Shown in pieces: positions 18,186 through 27,400 of a DNA stretch of 64,000 nucleotides. The notes beneath the pieces are model-generated. The model saw nothing but the letters and a program-made list of their open reading frames with translations, was not told the origin of the DNA and ran no database searches. The translations under genes and the position numbers were made by a program. The stretch spans positions 930,001-994,000 of the forward strand of contig CANLRI010000001.1 of NCBI GenBank assembly GCA_947493585.1. The letters run 5' to 3'. Position 1 is the first letter of the stretch. Each line of letters opens with the position of its first letter. Source of the stretch: an uncultured Planococcus sp. GTDB taxonomy: Bacteria; Bacillota; Bacilli; Bacillales_A; Planococcaceae.

Positions 18186-18271
18186 GTCCCTGTGCATCAC
18201 ACAATTTGCGGGTGGAAAAGGTTGATAGAACGGGATTCGGTATGGTTTGCGTCCCTGTGCACGACACAATT
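18186..18271 (+). repeat. REP doublet 4
   Basis: Motifs start at 18186 and 18251 (65 bp apart), 51 bp after the stop of HAD copy 1 and just past its terminator. Spacer and motif variants (CATCA, then CACGA) match doublet 3 exactly in order, so doublet and gene were duplicated together. Confidence 0.9.
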
Positions 18272-18317
18272 CGTTGCGATAGAATAGAGAAAACGCAGAT
18301 GAAGGGAAGTCATACAG

Positions 18318-18935
18318 ATGGATAGCATCATTTTTGATTTGGACGGCACGCTGTGGAATCCGCTCGAGGTGTCGGTTGCGGTGTGGAACAAGGTGTTGGC
18401 GGATAACGGCGTCGATGAACAGCTGTCGAAAGACGATTTGCGCGGCATTATGGGGATGCAAGCCGATCAAGTCGGCGAGAAGCTGTTTCCACATCTGTCG
18501 AAAGCGCAATGTGAAAAACTGACAGAAGAGTCCTCAGAATTGGAATGCGTGTATTTGCGAAAACAAGGCGGGCAGTTGTACGAAGGTGTGGAGCGCGTAT
18601 TGGAGCATCTGTCGCAAAAGTACAACTTGTACATCGTCAGCAATTGCCAGGAAGGCTATATCGAGAGCTTTTACGAATACCACGGATTGGATCCTCACTT
18701 CGTTGATTTTGAGAATCCGGGGAGAACAGGATTGTCGAAGGGTGAGAACATCCAGTTGATTATGGAGCGGAATGATGTGGCGAAGGCCGTATATGTCGGC
18801 GATACGAAAGGCGACCATGAGGCAGCGAAAATGGCTGGGCTCCCGTTTGTCTATGCGGCGTATGGATTTGGGGAAGTGGATGAGTTTGATTATGTGATTG
18901 AGGGGTTTGAGGAGTTATTGGCCTTGTTCGAGTGA
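18318..18935 (+). CDS. HAD-family phosphatase, tandem copy 2
   Basis: 205 residues, the same length as copy 1 and collinear with it without gaps. All HAD motifs are kept: IIFDLDGTLWNP, VSNCQ, GLSKGENIQ, YVGDTKGDHEAAK. Differences cluster in the cap region (residues about 15-90), which sets substrate choice in this fold, so the two copies may have drifted in specificity. Ribosome binding site GAAGGGAAG, identical to that of copy 1. The substrate is unknown. Confidence 0.88.
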   Translation: MDSIIFDLDGTLWNPLEVSVAVWNKVLADNGVDEQLSKDDLRGIMGMQADQVGEKLFPHLSKAQCEKLTEESSELECVYLRKQGGQLYEGVERVLEHLSQKYNLYIVSNCQEGYIESFYEYHGLDPHFVDFENPGRTGLSKGENIQLIMERNDVAKAVYVGDTKGDHEAAKMAGLPFVYAAYGFGEVDEFDYVIEGFEELLALFE

Positions 18936-19089
18936 AGAAATGAAAAGCTTGGCATTTCGAACATCACAGGCTTCGAGCTGTTCTTTCAGCAGCTCTACTA
19001 AACTGTTGGAACAAACTGCGTAGTAGTGGAATTAGCTGGAACTTTGTCGGTGAAGGGTACCAATCGAAGTGTTATTGCGCAGTAGGCAG

Positions 19090-19130
19090 AAAAGCCGAAA
19101 ATCTCGTCCCATCGAGATTTTCGGCTTTTT
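19090..19130. terminator. Bidirectional terminator between HAD copy 2 and the VanZ-like gene
   Basis: A 17-bp stem (AAAAGCCGAAAATCTCG with CGAGATTTTCGGCTTTT), a short loop, and A/T tracts on both sides. The genes on either side converge. Confidence 0.9.
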
Positions 19131-19138
19131 ATGTTCAG

Positions 19139-19612
19139 TTAATGGGTTTTGTCGTCTTTTAAGACATTGGATATTGTCTGTGTAGCATGAGAGAAAGCAG
19201 GAACGATCCCACCTTGTTCTTTGACATATTCACTCAACCGATACGCCACGAAAATACCCGCAATGTCGATCAGGACGTCTACGAGCCTGCCGCTGCGTTC
19301 AAAGAACAATTGCAGGAATTCGGTAAAAAAGGCGAACAAGCTGCATAGCACGAAGGCGACGTGACGTTCTTTGACGGCTTGATTCATTAATAGATATAAA
19401 ATGCCGAATGACAAGGCGTGACCGGTTTTTTGGAAGACGTAGAGTTTGCTGTCGAGATGGATGTCGCTCGTTATGAATAGGTCGGACAGGTTCGGGAATA
19501 GGCGGATGTTGAAGTCAATGTCGTTCGCCAACAGCGCCGTGAAATTATAATTATTGGTGGCAATGAGGATGCACAGCGCCCATAGGAGGACGGGGATGTA
19601 TTTAGCTTTCAT
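19139..19612 (-). CDS. VanZ-like membrane protein
   Basis: About 157 residues with four hydrophobic segments. VanZ-family features are FQKTGHALSFGILYLLM and FFERSGRLVDVLIDIAGIFVA; the conserved H and E/D residues of the family are present. The ATG at 19612 is used, with GGAAGG 8 nt upstream; the longer frame would run into the neighbouring gene. VanZ of Tn1546 gives low-level teicoplanin resistance, but the role of chromosomal VanZ-like proteins is unclear. It lies 35 bp downstream of a membrane-protein gene on the same strand, so the two form an operon. Confidence 0.85.
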   Translation of the reverse strand: MKAKYIPVLLWALCILIATNNYNFTALLANDIDFNIRLFPNLSDLFITSDIHLDSKLYVFQKTGHALSFGILYLLMNQAVKERHVAFVLCSLFAFFTEFLQLFFERSGRLVDVLIDIAGIFVAYRLSEYVKEQGGIVPAFSHATQTISNVLKDDKTH

Positions 19613-19647
19613 ATGGCCCTTCCTTCCAGAGTTGGTGTGGCGTTTCA

Positions 19648-20355
19648 TTATTGTGCATTTTTTGCTGCGCGTCGCTTTTTCATTGCCCCATAAGGAAGGT
19701 TGAAGAGAATCAAAGCTAGTCCAACGATCGATGTGATCCACGGGTAGAGGAGCGGATACAATAGCGACGGGTAGTAATAGCCCGGCGGCAAGTAATAATT
19801 GATCAGGCCGCTAAAATCCTCGGTGATCAATTGCGTCTGTAGCTTGGATTTGTTTTCGAATGTGAATAATTCTTCTGAGACGGTGCCGTCTTTTTGGATG
19901 GAGATGAGTTTGAATTCTCGATCCTCTGTGGAAACATAGCCGGGCATTACTTCTCCATCGCGGTGAAAGCGCATATCGTAACCATTCTGAGAAATCACAA
20001 TGCCGAAGAAATCCTTGTCCGTGAACTTATCTTCGACGGTCCAGTAAGTGATGGCGCTATTATAGCGATCGAGGCCTTCGACGGCGAGTTCTTCGTATTC
20101 GAGCAATTGGACCGGATAGTCTTCCAGTGTCTCGACGGTTTCGCCGTTGACGGTGATCCGGATGTCGCTCGGATGGGCCAAACTATCCCAAGCATTAAAA
20201 TACGGCTCGCCGGTAGTTACGTGAGAGGCGCGGATAATGTTCCCATTGTAATTGGCATCATCCGGCGCTCCGGTGTAATCGGTCCGGATGGCGTTTAGTT
20301 CTTTAATATCATAACGAATATTCATTTCGGTGCGGTAGGCGATTTCCATGAGCAT
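19648..20355 (-). CDS. Membrane-anchored extracytoplasmic protein, N terminus interrupted by a stop
   Basis: The open part is 235 residues: a soluble polar domain (about 40-190) followed by one C-terminal membrane segment (PLLYPWITSIVGLALILF) and a basic tail. Upstream in the same frame a typical start region exists: ATG at 20430-20428 with AAAGG spaced before it, then ACC, then TAA at 20424-20422, then codons for KKRNRLIIGILLVVISLPSL, an obvious signal anchor. So the original start is broken by a stop at codon 3. Translation may begin at a downstream codon, or the gene may be inactive. I do not recognise the family. It is the first gene of an operon with the VanZ-like gene. Confidence 0.6.
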   Translation of the reverse strand: MLMEIAYRTEMNIRYDIKELNAIRTDYTGAPDDANYNGNIIRASHVTTGEPYFNAWDSLAHPSDIRITVNGETVETLEDYPVQLLEYEELAVEGLDRYNSAITYWTVEDKFTDKDFFGIVISQNGYDMRFHRDGEVMPGYVSTEDREFKLISIQKDGTVSEELFTFENKSKLQTQLITEDFSGLINYYLPPGYYYPSLLYPLLYPWITSIVGLALILFNLPYGAMKKRRAAKNAQ

Positions 20356-20713
20356 CGGGGTGAGGGATGGGAGTGAGATGACGACTAGGAGGATGCCGAT
20401 GATCAGGCGATTGCGTTTCTTTTAGGTCATAGGAAGATCCTTTCAATAAAAATAGTGCGTCTATGTATAAATGCCTATGAATGAGTATAGCAGGAAATTG
20501 TGTGATTGAGGCAGATTAATTAAATAGAAGATGGCTTATCTTTTAATAAGTGGAAGAATAAAAGTGCTCGAGTAATGCTGTATAATAAATTGGATAGGAA
20601 GAAAGATACGAGAAATACAACATTTCAGAGATTTTTACTGTATAATAGTCCTTACTGATTTTAAAAATGCTTTTACTGGGTGAACTTCCCGGTGAAAGGA
20701 AGGACGTGTTTAT

Positions 20714-21229
20714 TTGAAGACTGTATTACGAACGATCATTATCCTCCTGGTGGGCCTAGGTATACTCGCGGGAACTGGATATTGGGCGTACAAGAGCTTG
20801 ACCACAAGCGACGAGCAACAAATCTCCCAAGCTGCGGAGGAAGCTGACGATAAGCTGCAACAAGGAGAAGATACGGAAGCGCCGAAAGCGGATGAGCAGG
20901 TGGAGACCGTGGGCTTGAGTGAAGGTGAATTCCAGATTCATCTTCACCAAATGACGCATCAAAAAATCGAGGCGACCGAAAAGCGCGGGGCGATCGAAAT
21001 GACGCCGGAGCGGATCGATGAAATGCTGAAAATCTTACAGGCCAACGAAGGCGCTTATGAGGAGTACGAATTCTATGAGCAAAGCTTGACGGCTTGGGAA
21101 GAAGGCAATTTCTCCAATGCCGTCAACGTGCACAACACCATCTGGGAATGGCATAACGGCACTGTAGGACGCGCGACGGGCTTGTTGTCGGAAGAGCAGG
21201 AAGCGGCGTATGTGGAGGATAATTTCTAA
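20714..21229 (+). CDS. Anchored extracytoplasmic protein, paralog 1 (DUF6241-like)
   Basis: 171 residues. An N-terminal signal anchor (residues about 5-27) is followed by an acidic linker, and then a domain with HQMTHQKIEATEKRGAIEMTP, LTAWEEGNFSNAVNVHN and a GLLSEEQEAAYV end. This pattern is seen in small Bacillales proteins labelled DUF6241; the name is from memory. The TTG start at 20714 follows GGAAGGA. The next gene is a clear paralog. No function is known, but the anchor places the domain outside the membrane. Confidence 0.75.
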   Translation: MKTVLRTIIILLVGLGILAGTGYWAYKSLTTSDEQQISQAAEEADDKLQQGEDTEAPKADEQVETVGLSEGEFQIHLHQMTHQKIEATEKRGAIEMTPERIDEMLKILQANEGAYEEYEFYEQSLTAWEEGNFSNAVNVHNTIWEWHNGTVGRATGLLSEEQEAAYVEDNF

Positions 21230-21280
21230 TTAAGCTTGAGTTAATGAGATTTACTACTTGATGAGGATGGGGCTGTGGGC

Positions 21281-21766
21281 ATGAGCGAATTTGTGAAAAC
21301 AACAATTCTTTCCATGATCGCAATCGGGGCGATTGGTGCTGCTGGCTATTATGTGGCGGCACCTTTTGTCTCGGCGGATGCTCATATCGCGATGGCTGCC
21401 AAAAAGGTGAACCAGGAAACGTCCTTTGAGGAAGTTGAAGCGGTCGGCATGTCTGAAGACCAATTCCAATTGCGCCTGCATCAGATGACGCATCAAAAAG
21501 TCGTTGCGGACGAAAAGCGTGGAGCAGTGGAAATGACACCAGAGACAATTGACAATATGCTGCAGATTGCCAAAGCCAATAAAGATGTATATGAGCGTTT
21601 CACATTCTACAAGGTGGAATTGGACGCCTGGAAAAATGGCGACTTCAGTAATGCCGCCGAGTTCCATAATGTTATCTGGAAATTGCATCTAGGAACGGAT
21701 GGAGAAGCGACAGGCTTAATGACTGAAGAACAAGAAGCACGTTTTGTGGAGAAGCATTTTAGGTGA
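21281..21766 (+). CDS. Anchored extracytoplasmic protein, paralog 2 (DUF6241-like)
   Basis: About 161 residues, collinear with the preceding protein over the C-terminal domain (LHQMTHQKVVADEKRGAVEMTP, LDAWKNGDFSNAAEFHN, GLMTEEQEARFV). It has its own signal anchor at residues about 6-28 but a shorter, less acidic linker. The ATG at 21281 is used; a GTG at 21275 is possible since the GAGGATGGGG site fits either. It starts about 50 bp after paralog 1, so the two are probably cotranscribed. A terminator follows at 21801. Confidence 0.75.
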   Translation: MSEFVKTTILSMIAIGAIGAAGYYVAAPFVSADAHIAMAAKKVNQETSFEEVEAVGMSEDQFQLRLHQMTHQKVVADEKRGAVEMTPETIDNMLQIAKANKDVYERFTFYKVELDAWKNGDFSNAAEFHNVIWKLHLGTDGEATGLMTEEQEARFVEKHFR

Positions 21767-21800
21767 TCGCGTGTATCGTAATTTTATAAGGTATCAGACC

Positions 21801-21838
21801 AAAGCCTTGGATTCCTTGATGGAGTCCGAGGCTTTTAT
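21801..21838 (+). terminator. Terminator after the paralog pair
   Basis: AAAGCCTTGGATTCC pairs with GGAGTCCGAGGCTTT around TTGAT (one G-T pair), followed by a T-rich tail. Confidence 0.75.
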
Positions 21839-21994
21839 GTTTTAGGGGAGGAGCTTTGGATTAACTGTCGCTTTCCGATTTAGGCGGATTTGCCGAGTTT
21901 TTCTAAATTTACTAATTAATTTCCTGATATCTGTTTAAACCTTATGTAGCGAGGGAAATATTTCATATCTTGAAATATTATAGGGGGAAAGCAG

Positions 21995-23413
21995 TTGGAA
22001 CAGTTTTTGCAAGGGGTTGCTGATTTTTCAGCATGGTTATGGGGCATCCCGCTCATCACATTATTATTGGTTTCTGGACTTTTTATGACATTCAAATTAG
22101 GATTTTTTCAGTTTCGCTATTTCGGATACATAGTAGGGCAAACATTCGGCAGCGTTTTTAGAAGACCGAAAGGCGAAGGGACGGTCACGCCGTTCCAGGC
22201 ATTGACGTCTGCACTATCCTCAACGATCGGTGCGGCGAACATTGTCGGCGTTCCGGCGGCGATCATGTTCGGCGGACCGGGCGCGATTTTCTGGATGTGG
22301 GTCATCGCATTGATCGGCATGGCACTAAAGTTCGCGGAAAGCGTGCTGGCGGTTGAGTACCGCGAGAAAAACGCGAAAGGCGAATTTGTTGGCGGGCCGA
22401 TGTATTATATGACGAAAGGCTTGAAAATGAAATGGCTCGGCATTTGGTTCTCGTTCGCATTGATGATCGAATTGATTCCGAGCATCATGGTGCAAGGGAA
22501 TTCCATCGCAAATACGGTACAGGCGACATTCAATGTACCGGTATTGTGGACGGGCATTGCGACCGCTGTGCTCGTGTCGATCGTCGTCTTCGGCGGTATC
22601 AAACGCATTGGGAAAGTGACGGAGATTTTTGTTCCGTTTATGGCGTTATTCTATGTTGGTGGAGCAGTCGTCATTCTTTTGATGAACGTTAAAGCCGTTC
22701 CGGAATTCTTTATGCTGATTTTCAGCAACGCCTTTTCCCCGGCACCTGTCGTGGGTGGATTTGCCGGTGCGGCGATTGTGGAAATTATCCGTTGGGGCTT
22801 TGCCCGCGGTCTTTATTCAAACGAAGCGGGACTCGGGACGGCACCAATTGCACACGCAGCTGCGACGACCGACCATCCTGTGAGACAGGGCTTCTGGGCC
22901 GTCATCGGCGTCGTGGTCGATACGTTGATCGTTTGTACAGCGACAGCGTTTGTTATTTTGTCTTCTGGCGTATGGACGCAAGAAGGTGCGATGGAAAACT
23001 CATCAGCCTTGACGAGCTTGGCATTTGAAGAGTATTTCGGTGATTTCGGCGCCATTCTCGTAACGGTTGCATTGATTTTCTTTGTGCTGTCGACGATTTT
23101 GGTCGTCATCTTCTACGGCGCGAAGCAAGCGGAGTTCTTGTTTGGTTTGAAAGCGGCATACGGCATGCAAGTGGTCTACATATTCGCCGTCATCTTGGGA
23201 GCAGTCGGTGCAGCTGAAGTCATCTGGGGCTTCCTCGACATCATGCTCGCTGCGATCCTTATCCCGAACGTCATCGCGATTTTGCTGTTAAGCGGCAAAG
23301 TGAAAGAGCTGAAGAACGAGTTCTTTACATCGGATGAGTATTACCGCAAGGATTTGAAAGTGAAGAAACGCGCGAAACGCCAGAAAGCGGTTCGTGAAGG
23401 GTATGAATCGTAG
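21995..23413 (+). CDS. Sodium:alanine/glycine symporter (AGCS family)
   Basis: 472 residues with about eleven hydrophobic segments. Family motifs: QALTSALSSTIGAANIVGVPAAIMFGGPGAIFWMW, VLAVEYREKNAKGEFVGGPMYYM, and RGLYSNEAGLGTAPIAHAAA. AGCS proteins (for example AlsT of B. subtilis, DagA) import alanine, glycine or glutamine with sodium, suiting a halotolerant organism. The TTG at 21995 is preceded by AGGGGGA. It is transcribed alone, with its REP doublet 15 bp and terminator about 105 bp after the stop. The exact amino acid is not predictable here. Confidence 0.93.
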   Translation: MEQFLQGVADFSAWLWGIPLITLLLVSGLFMTFKLGFFQFRYFGYIVGQTFGSVFRRPKGEGTVTPFQALTSALSSTIGAANIVGVPAAIMFGGPGAIFWMWVIALIGMALKFAESVLAVEYREKNAKGEFVGGPMYYMTKGLKMKWLGIWFSFALMIELIPSIMVQGNSIANTVQATFNVPVLWTGIATAVLVSIVVFGGIKRIGKVTEIFVPFMALFYVGGAVVILLMNVKAVPEFFMLIFSNAFSPAPVVGGFAGAAIVEIIRWGFARGLYSNEAGLGTAPIAHAAATTDHPVRQGFWAVIGVVVDTLIVCTATAFVILSSGVWTQEGAMENSSALTSLAFEEYFGDFGAILVTVALIFFVLSTILVVIFYGAKQAEFLFGLKAAYGMQVVYIFAVILGAVGAAEVIWGFLDIMLAAILIPNVIAILLLSGKVKELKNEFFTSDEYYRKDLKVKKRAKRQKAVREGYES

Positions 23414-23427
23414 GTTTTTCCGGTTTT

Positions 23428-23513
23428 GTCCCTGTGCATGACACAATTTCGGGTGCGCGATTCGCATTGCAGCGGGATTTTGCTGCTGGTGTGTCCCTGT
23501 GCACCACACAATT
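23428..23513 (+). repeat. REP doublet 5
   Basis: Motifs start at 23428 (CATGACACAATT end) and 23493, 65 bp apart, 15 bp after the symporter stop on the same strand. The spacer contains the family core GCGGGATTTTG. Confidence 0.92.
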
Positions 23514-23518
23514 TAGCG

Positions 23519-23556
23519 CAAAAAGCCTCGAACTCGGTTGAGTTCGAGGCTTTTTG
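23519..23556 (+). terminator. Terminator after REP doublet 5
   Basis: AAAAAGCCTCGAACTC pairs with GAGTTCGAGGCTTTTT around GGTT. Confidence 0.9.
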
Positions 23557-24186
23557 CGTTGAGATGGACTCTGTCTTTTCGGGCTGATGCTGATCTTGGT
23601 CGTGCGTGTGGGAGGAAGACTTTCTATGATTATAAAAAATGAAAAAAGAAGGAAAATAAACAGGAGTTTTTATGCATTCATTCAGTAGTAAGGTGGTGAG
23701 GAAACTTCGGCAATAGAGAGGATAGCTGTTTTGGTTTTGAATGTTTATAGATTGAAACGGATAGTTATAAAACGGGAGCAGGGCCTGAAAGATTGGAAAC
23801 GGTCAAAAAAGTTTTAAAAAAACATTATTGCAGGTTACCTTATTTTGTAAACCTGCAGGGGTATTTGCTCGAAGCGATTAACAAGATGATGTGCAGGAAC
23901 CGTTGTAGACAGTGGAATTAAATGAGTTGTCGTTTCATTTGATCCTAGCTACAAATAGATGAGTTTCCATTAAAAGTATATAAGAAAAACAAAATAATAT
24001 CTGATTTATGAGAATTTTCATAGACTGCTTTACATATTTTGGCCCTTAATGTAGGTTTATTGTAGTGTTATAAGTTATACAAAGTATTTATTTTGATAAA
24101 TAATTGACTTTTGGTTATTTATTGGTGGTCTCAAGAGAAAAGCTTTCATAGGCAAGTCGATCAAATCGAGCGGAGGAATGGTTGAA
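23557..24186. other. 630-bp gap without a recognisable gene
   Basis: AT-rich. I see no gene with a ribosome binding site. A weak hairpin lies around 23828-23860 (TGCAGGTT with AACCTGCA). The right end should hold the promoter of the gene at 24187; TTGACTTTTGG near 24104 is a possible -35, but no convincing -10 follows. Confidence 0.5.
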
Positions 24187-24597
24187 ATGATGAATACACA
24201 ACAGGTGGCTTCACCAGACAACAAGACAACCAAGACGATGGCCGCACAAGCGGTAGAAAAATCGGCGGAATGCCCCATTGGCAGCGCGCCTGAAATCGAA
24301 GGGCATCGAGTTCCTCAGCTGTATATCGGATTGCCACAGGACCGTGGCGTTTCCGTTCAATTGTATCGGGATGAGCAGGAAGGGGTGAACGAGGCCACGA
24401 TCTCCCTATCGGTTGAGCAAGTGCCGCGTTTCGTGCGAGCGCTCATTGAACACCCGATTTTGCTGCCGACGAGTTATTCCCAACGTTTGTCAGTAGAGGA
24501 TGGGCAGCACACGCTGTGGATTGCTTCGAACGAACAGTTCCCTGATTTTGTGGAACGCCTGACGGATGCATTCCATGCGCTCCCGCGAAAAATATGA
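24187..24597 (+). CDS. Hypothetical cytosolic protein
   Basis: About 136 residues with no signal peptide or membrane segment. After a Thr/Lys/Ala-rich N-terminal tail, a compact domain contains GHRVPQLYIGLPQDRGVSVQLYRDE, SLSVEQVPRFVRALIEHP and DGQHTLWIASNEQFPDFVERL, an alternating strand-helix pattern. I do not recognise a family. The ATG at 24187 is preferred because GGAGG ends 10 nt before it; the ATG at 24178 is too close. A small ORF follows 138 bp downstream. Confidence 0.65.
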   Translation: MMNTQQVASPDNKTTKTMAAQAVEKSAECPIGSAPEIEGHRVPQLYIGLPQDRGVSVQLYRDEQEGVNEATISLSVEQVPRFVRALIEHPILLPTSYSQRLSVEDGQHTLWIASNEQFPDFVERLTDAFHALPRKI

Positions 24598-24735
24598 ACA
24601 CGGCAGATCTACCCTGTTCATATTGAAAAGGGAAGAGATGCATTTAATTTAGCTACAACAGCAATGTTTTAATAAACGAGTTGATAGCCGCGTGATCAAT
24701 GCTTGTAAGGACCAAAATCGAGGAGGATGAATCGG

Positions 24736-24906
24736 ATGACTGCGATTGTAAAAGAAGAAATGACAATGGAGATCCCGAACAAAACCTATCTGCAAACTTA
24801 TAAGGACTATGTTGACGGCTATAAACAATATAAGCTGGAGAAATTGGCTCCGCAGTGGCATGTGCCGGTGGATCGTAAGGTGAAAAAAGTGGAGAGTGGA
24901 TTGTAA
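24736..24906 (+). CDS. Small hypothetical protein, 56 residues
   Basis: ATG at 24736 with a strong GAGGAGG site 9 nt upstream; TAA at 24904-24906. The protein is Lys/Tyr-rich (MTAIVKEEMTMEIPNKTY start; KDYVDGYKQYKLEKLAPQW middle) with no membrane segment. A REP doublet begins 4 bp after the stop, the same 3'-end placement seen for other genes here, which supports it being expressed. No family is recognised. Confidence 0.65.
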   Translation: MTAIVKEEMTMEIPNKTYLQTYKDYVDGYKQYKLEKLAPQWHVPVDRKVKKVESGL

Positions 24907-24909
24907 GCT

Positions 24910-24995
24910 GTCCCTGTGCACCACACAATTCGCGGGGGAAGATCCGTGTCATAGCGGGATTTTGTTGCTTGGTTGTCCCTGTGCGCCACACAATT
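24910..24995 (+). repeat. REP doublet 6
   Basis: Motifs start at 24910 (consensus) and 24975 (CGCCACACAATT end), 65 bp apart, only 4 bp after the stop of the 56-residue gene. Confidence 0.92.
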
Positions 24996-25003
24996 TAATC
25001 GTC

Positions 25004-25040
25004 AAAAAGCCGTGAACTCGAATGAGTTCACGGCTTTTTT
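25004..25040. terminator. Bidirectional terminator between the small gene and ptsI
   Basis: AAAAAGCCGTGAACTC pairs with GAGTTCACGGCTTTTT around GAAT. It serves convergent genes. Confidence 0.92.
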
Positions 25041-25045
25041 CTACA

Positions 25046-26752
25046 TTATAGGCTGTTCACGTAATCTTCAACTTCCTGGGAAGTCGCGAGGCCCAAGATA
25101 TGCTCGACGTGCCCTTCCATGTCCGCTTTGGATAGGCGGCTCAGCTGGGAGCGGGCTTTTAGGATGGACGAAGCGCTCATCGAGAATTCGTCTAGGCCGA
25201 GGCCGAGGAGAATCGGGATGGCGATTTCGTCGCCGGCCATTTCGCCGCACATGCCGGTCCATTTGCCTTCTTTGTGGGACGCGTCGATGACGGTCTTCAC
25301 GAGGCGCAGGATGGCTGGGTTATACGGCTGGTACAGATACGACACCGATTCGTTCATGCGGTCGGCGGCCATTGTGTATTGAATCAAATCGTTCGTGCCG
25401 ATGGAGAAGAAGTCGACTTCTTTTGCGAAGGTGTCTGCCATAACGGCAGTCGACGGGATTTCTACCATGATGCCGACTTCGATCGAATCGCTCACTTCGA
25501 CGCCTTCTGCTTCGAGTTTCGCTTTTTCTTCCAATAGAAGAGCTTTCGCTTCGCGGAACTCATCGAGCGTCGCGATCATCGGGAACATGATCTTGAGATT
25601 CCCGTGGACGCTTGCACGAAGAAGTGCGCGCAGCTGCGTGCGGAACATGTCCGGCATCTCGAGGCATAGGCGGATCGCACGGAGGCCTAGGAACGGGTTG
25701 AGTTCTTTCGGCAATTTCAAGTACGACAATTCCTTGTCGCCGCCGATGTCGAGCGTACGCACGACGGTCGGTTTGCCTTCCATGCCTTTTAGGACAGCCG
25801 AATAGGCATCAAATTGTTCTTGTTCGGTCGGGAAGTTGTCGCGGCCCATGTACAGGAATTCAGTGCGGTACAAGCCGATCGCTTCGCCGCCGTTTTCAAG
25901 AACGCCGGTAAGGTCTTTTGGTGTGCCGATGTTCGCGCCGAGTTCGACTGCAACGCCGTCTTTCGTGAGCGTCGCTTCATTTTTCAACTTGGCCCATTCG
26001 GCTTTTTGGCCGGCAAACGCCGTTTGTTTTTCTTTGTATTCGGCAAGTGTCGCTTCGTCGGGGTCAAGAAGGATTTCGCCTTCCAAGCCGTCGATGATGA
26101 CGATCGTGCCGTTTTGGATGGAGCTCATCGCTGATTTCGCGCCGACGACCGCCGGGATTTCCAATGTGCGTGCGAGAATCGCGGAGTGGGATGTGCGCCC
26201 GCCAATATCGGTGATGAAGCCTTTGATGTATTGTGGGTTTAATTGAACCGTATCGGATGGCGTCAAATCTTCTGCGATGATGACGACTTCGTCAGTGATC
26301 AAGCTCGGGTTTTGGATCTTGACGCCTAATAGATGGGCGAGCACGCGTTTCGTGACGTCGCGCACATCGGCGGCGCGTTCTTTCATGTATTCATTGTCCA
26401 TCGCTTCGAACATGTCGACGAACATTGTCGAGGTTTCGTGAAGCGCGAATTCGGCGTTGACACTGTCGGTTTTGATTTTGTCGGTGATCGGCCCGATGAG
26501 TTCCGGGTCTTGCAAGACAAGCAAGTGAGCCCCGAAAATGTCCGCTTCTTTTTCGCTAATTTGTTCTGCGGTGCGTTTTTTGATCACTTCGAGTTCAGCG
26601 ATGGATTCATCCACTGCTGAGCCGAAGCGTTCGATCTCCGCCTGTGGATCCGCCACGTTTTTCTTGTCGACTGTCAGATCCGGATGTTCCAGGCGGAAGG
26701 CCTTGGCGATAGCGATGCCGTTAGACGCTGCGATTCCGGAGAGGCGACTCAT
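25046..26752 (-). CDS. ptsI: Phosphoenolpyruvate-protein phosphotransferase, Enzyme I of the PTS
   Basis: 568 residues, the standard length. The N terminus ([16 protein letters not shown]), the phospho-His segment [12 protein letters not shown], the [17 protein letters not shown] active-site region, [14 protein letters not shown] and the catalytic Cys loop GMCGEMAGD are all present. EI transfers phosphate from PEP to HPr to drive all PTS sugar uptake, including the mannitol permease next door. Its ATG overlaps the ptsH stop by 4 nt (ATGA), the classic ptsHI arrangement. Confidence 0.98.
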   Translation of the reverse strand: MSRLSGIAASNGIAIAKAFRLEHPDLTVDKKNVADPQAEIERFGSAVDESIAELEVIKKRTAEQISEKEADIFGAHLLVLQDPELIGPITDKIKTDSVNAEFALHETSTMFVDMFEAMDNEYMKERAADVRDVTKRVLAHLLGVKIQNPSLITDEVVIIAEDLTPSDTVQLNPQYIKGFITDIGGRTSHSAILARTLEIPAVVGAKSAMSSIQNGTIVIIDGLEGEILLDPDEATLAEYKEKQTAFAGQKAEWAKLKNEATLTKDGVAVELGANIGTPKDLTGVLENGGEAIGLYRTEFLYMGRDNFPTEQEQFDAYSAVLKGMEGKPTVVRTLDIGGDKELSYLKLPKELNPFLGLRAIRLCLEMPDMFRTQLRALLRASVHGNLKIMFPMIATLDEFREAKALLLEEKAKLEAEGVEVSDSIEVGIMVEIPSTAVMADTFAKEVDFFSIGTNDLIQYTMAADRMNESVSYLYQPYNPAILRLVKTVIDASHKEGKWTGMCGEMAGDEIAIPILLGLGLDEFSMSASSILKARSQLSRLSKADMEGHVEHILGLATSQEVEDYVNSL

Positions 26753-27018
26753 GCGTTCGAAATTCCTTGCTCTTGGAGTACGCGTTCGATTGTTTCCATT
26801 GCTTCTGCTTCATCAGCACCGTCTGCAGCGATTTGGACTTGTGAACCGGAAGGAACGCCAAGTGACATAACGCCGAGAATGGATTTCAAGTTTACTTTTT
26901 TGTCTTTGAATTCCATCGTGATGTCCGATTGGAATTTAGATAACGAACCTACAAGTGCTGAAGCTGGACGTGCGTGCATACCTGCTGGATCTGTGATTGT
27001 GAATGTTTTTTCTACCAT
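26749..27018 (-). CDS. ptsH: Phosphocarrier protein HPr
   Basis: 89 residues from MVEKTF. The EI-phosphorylated His is at position 15 (GMHARPA) and the HPr-kinase Ser at position 46 ([11 protein letters not shown]), so both PTS transfer and CcpA coregulation are possible. The ATG at 27018 has AAGGAGG spaced 8 nt upstream; the longer frame starting at 27060 has no support. It is divergent from mtlA. A cre-like site lies upstream at 27045. Confidence 0.98.
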   Translation of the reverse strand: MVEKTFTITDPAGMHARPASALVGSLSKFQSDITMEFKDKKVNLKSILGVMSLGVPSGSQVQIAADGADEAEAMETIERVLQEQGISNA

Positions 27019-27044
27019 GAATAATTCCTCCTTGAGTGGTTGAG

Positions 27045-27060
27045 TTGTAAGCGAATTCAC
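27045..27060 (-). promoter_or_regulatory. cre-like site upstream of ptsHI
   Basis: The 14-mer TGTAAGCGAATTCA (27047-27060 on the plus strand) fits the loose CcpA consensus with one or two mismatches. It lies about 30 bp before the ptsH start and just after a possible -10 (CATAAT, minus strand). It shares TGTAAGCGNATNCA with sites at 27402 and 42998. Confidence 0.45.
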
Positions 27061-27154
27061 CCCTCATTATGACAGTTTCTGCGCAAATTGCATAGCCGGG
27101 AGCCGTTCGAAGGTGGGATCAAAAACGACAATGTTGTCGCGGAGGCGGCGACAT

Positions 27155-27240
27155 GTCCCTGTGCACGGCACAATTCGGGGCGTGGAAATCGCGTCGTGGC
27201 GGGGTTTTGGTGGTGGTTTGTCCCTGTGCGCGACACAATT
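27155..27240 (+). repeat. REP doublet 7
   Basis: Motifs start at 27155 (CACGGCACAATT end) and 27220 (CGCGACACAATT end), 65 bp apart. It lies between divergent ptsH and mtlA, so unlike most it does not follow a stop codon. Confidence 0.9.
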
Positions 27241-27259
27241 CGCCGGGCGTTTGGGAGCT

Positions 27260-27345
27260 GTCCCTGTGCATCACACAATTTGGCGCATGACATTCGCGCG
27301 GCAGCGGGATTTTGGTGCTTGGTTGTCCCTGTGCACCACACAATT
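27260..27345 (+). repeat. REP doublet 8
   Basis: Motifs start at 27260 and 27325, 65 bp apart and 105 bp after doublet 7, in the same orientation. The spacer contains GCAGCGGGATTTTGGTGCTTGG, nearly the same as doublet 6. Confidence 0.9.
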
Positions 27346-27400
27346 TGCGGCAACGACAGCCTTGTCCGGACAGCGGCGACAAAGTTGATTTTTCATTGCG

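Noticed and set aside
20570..20650. Two TATAAT-like hexamers before the DUF6241-like pair
   Set aside because: TATAAT occurs near 20581 and 20640, but neither has a convincing -35 at 16-18 bp, so no promoter is annotated.
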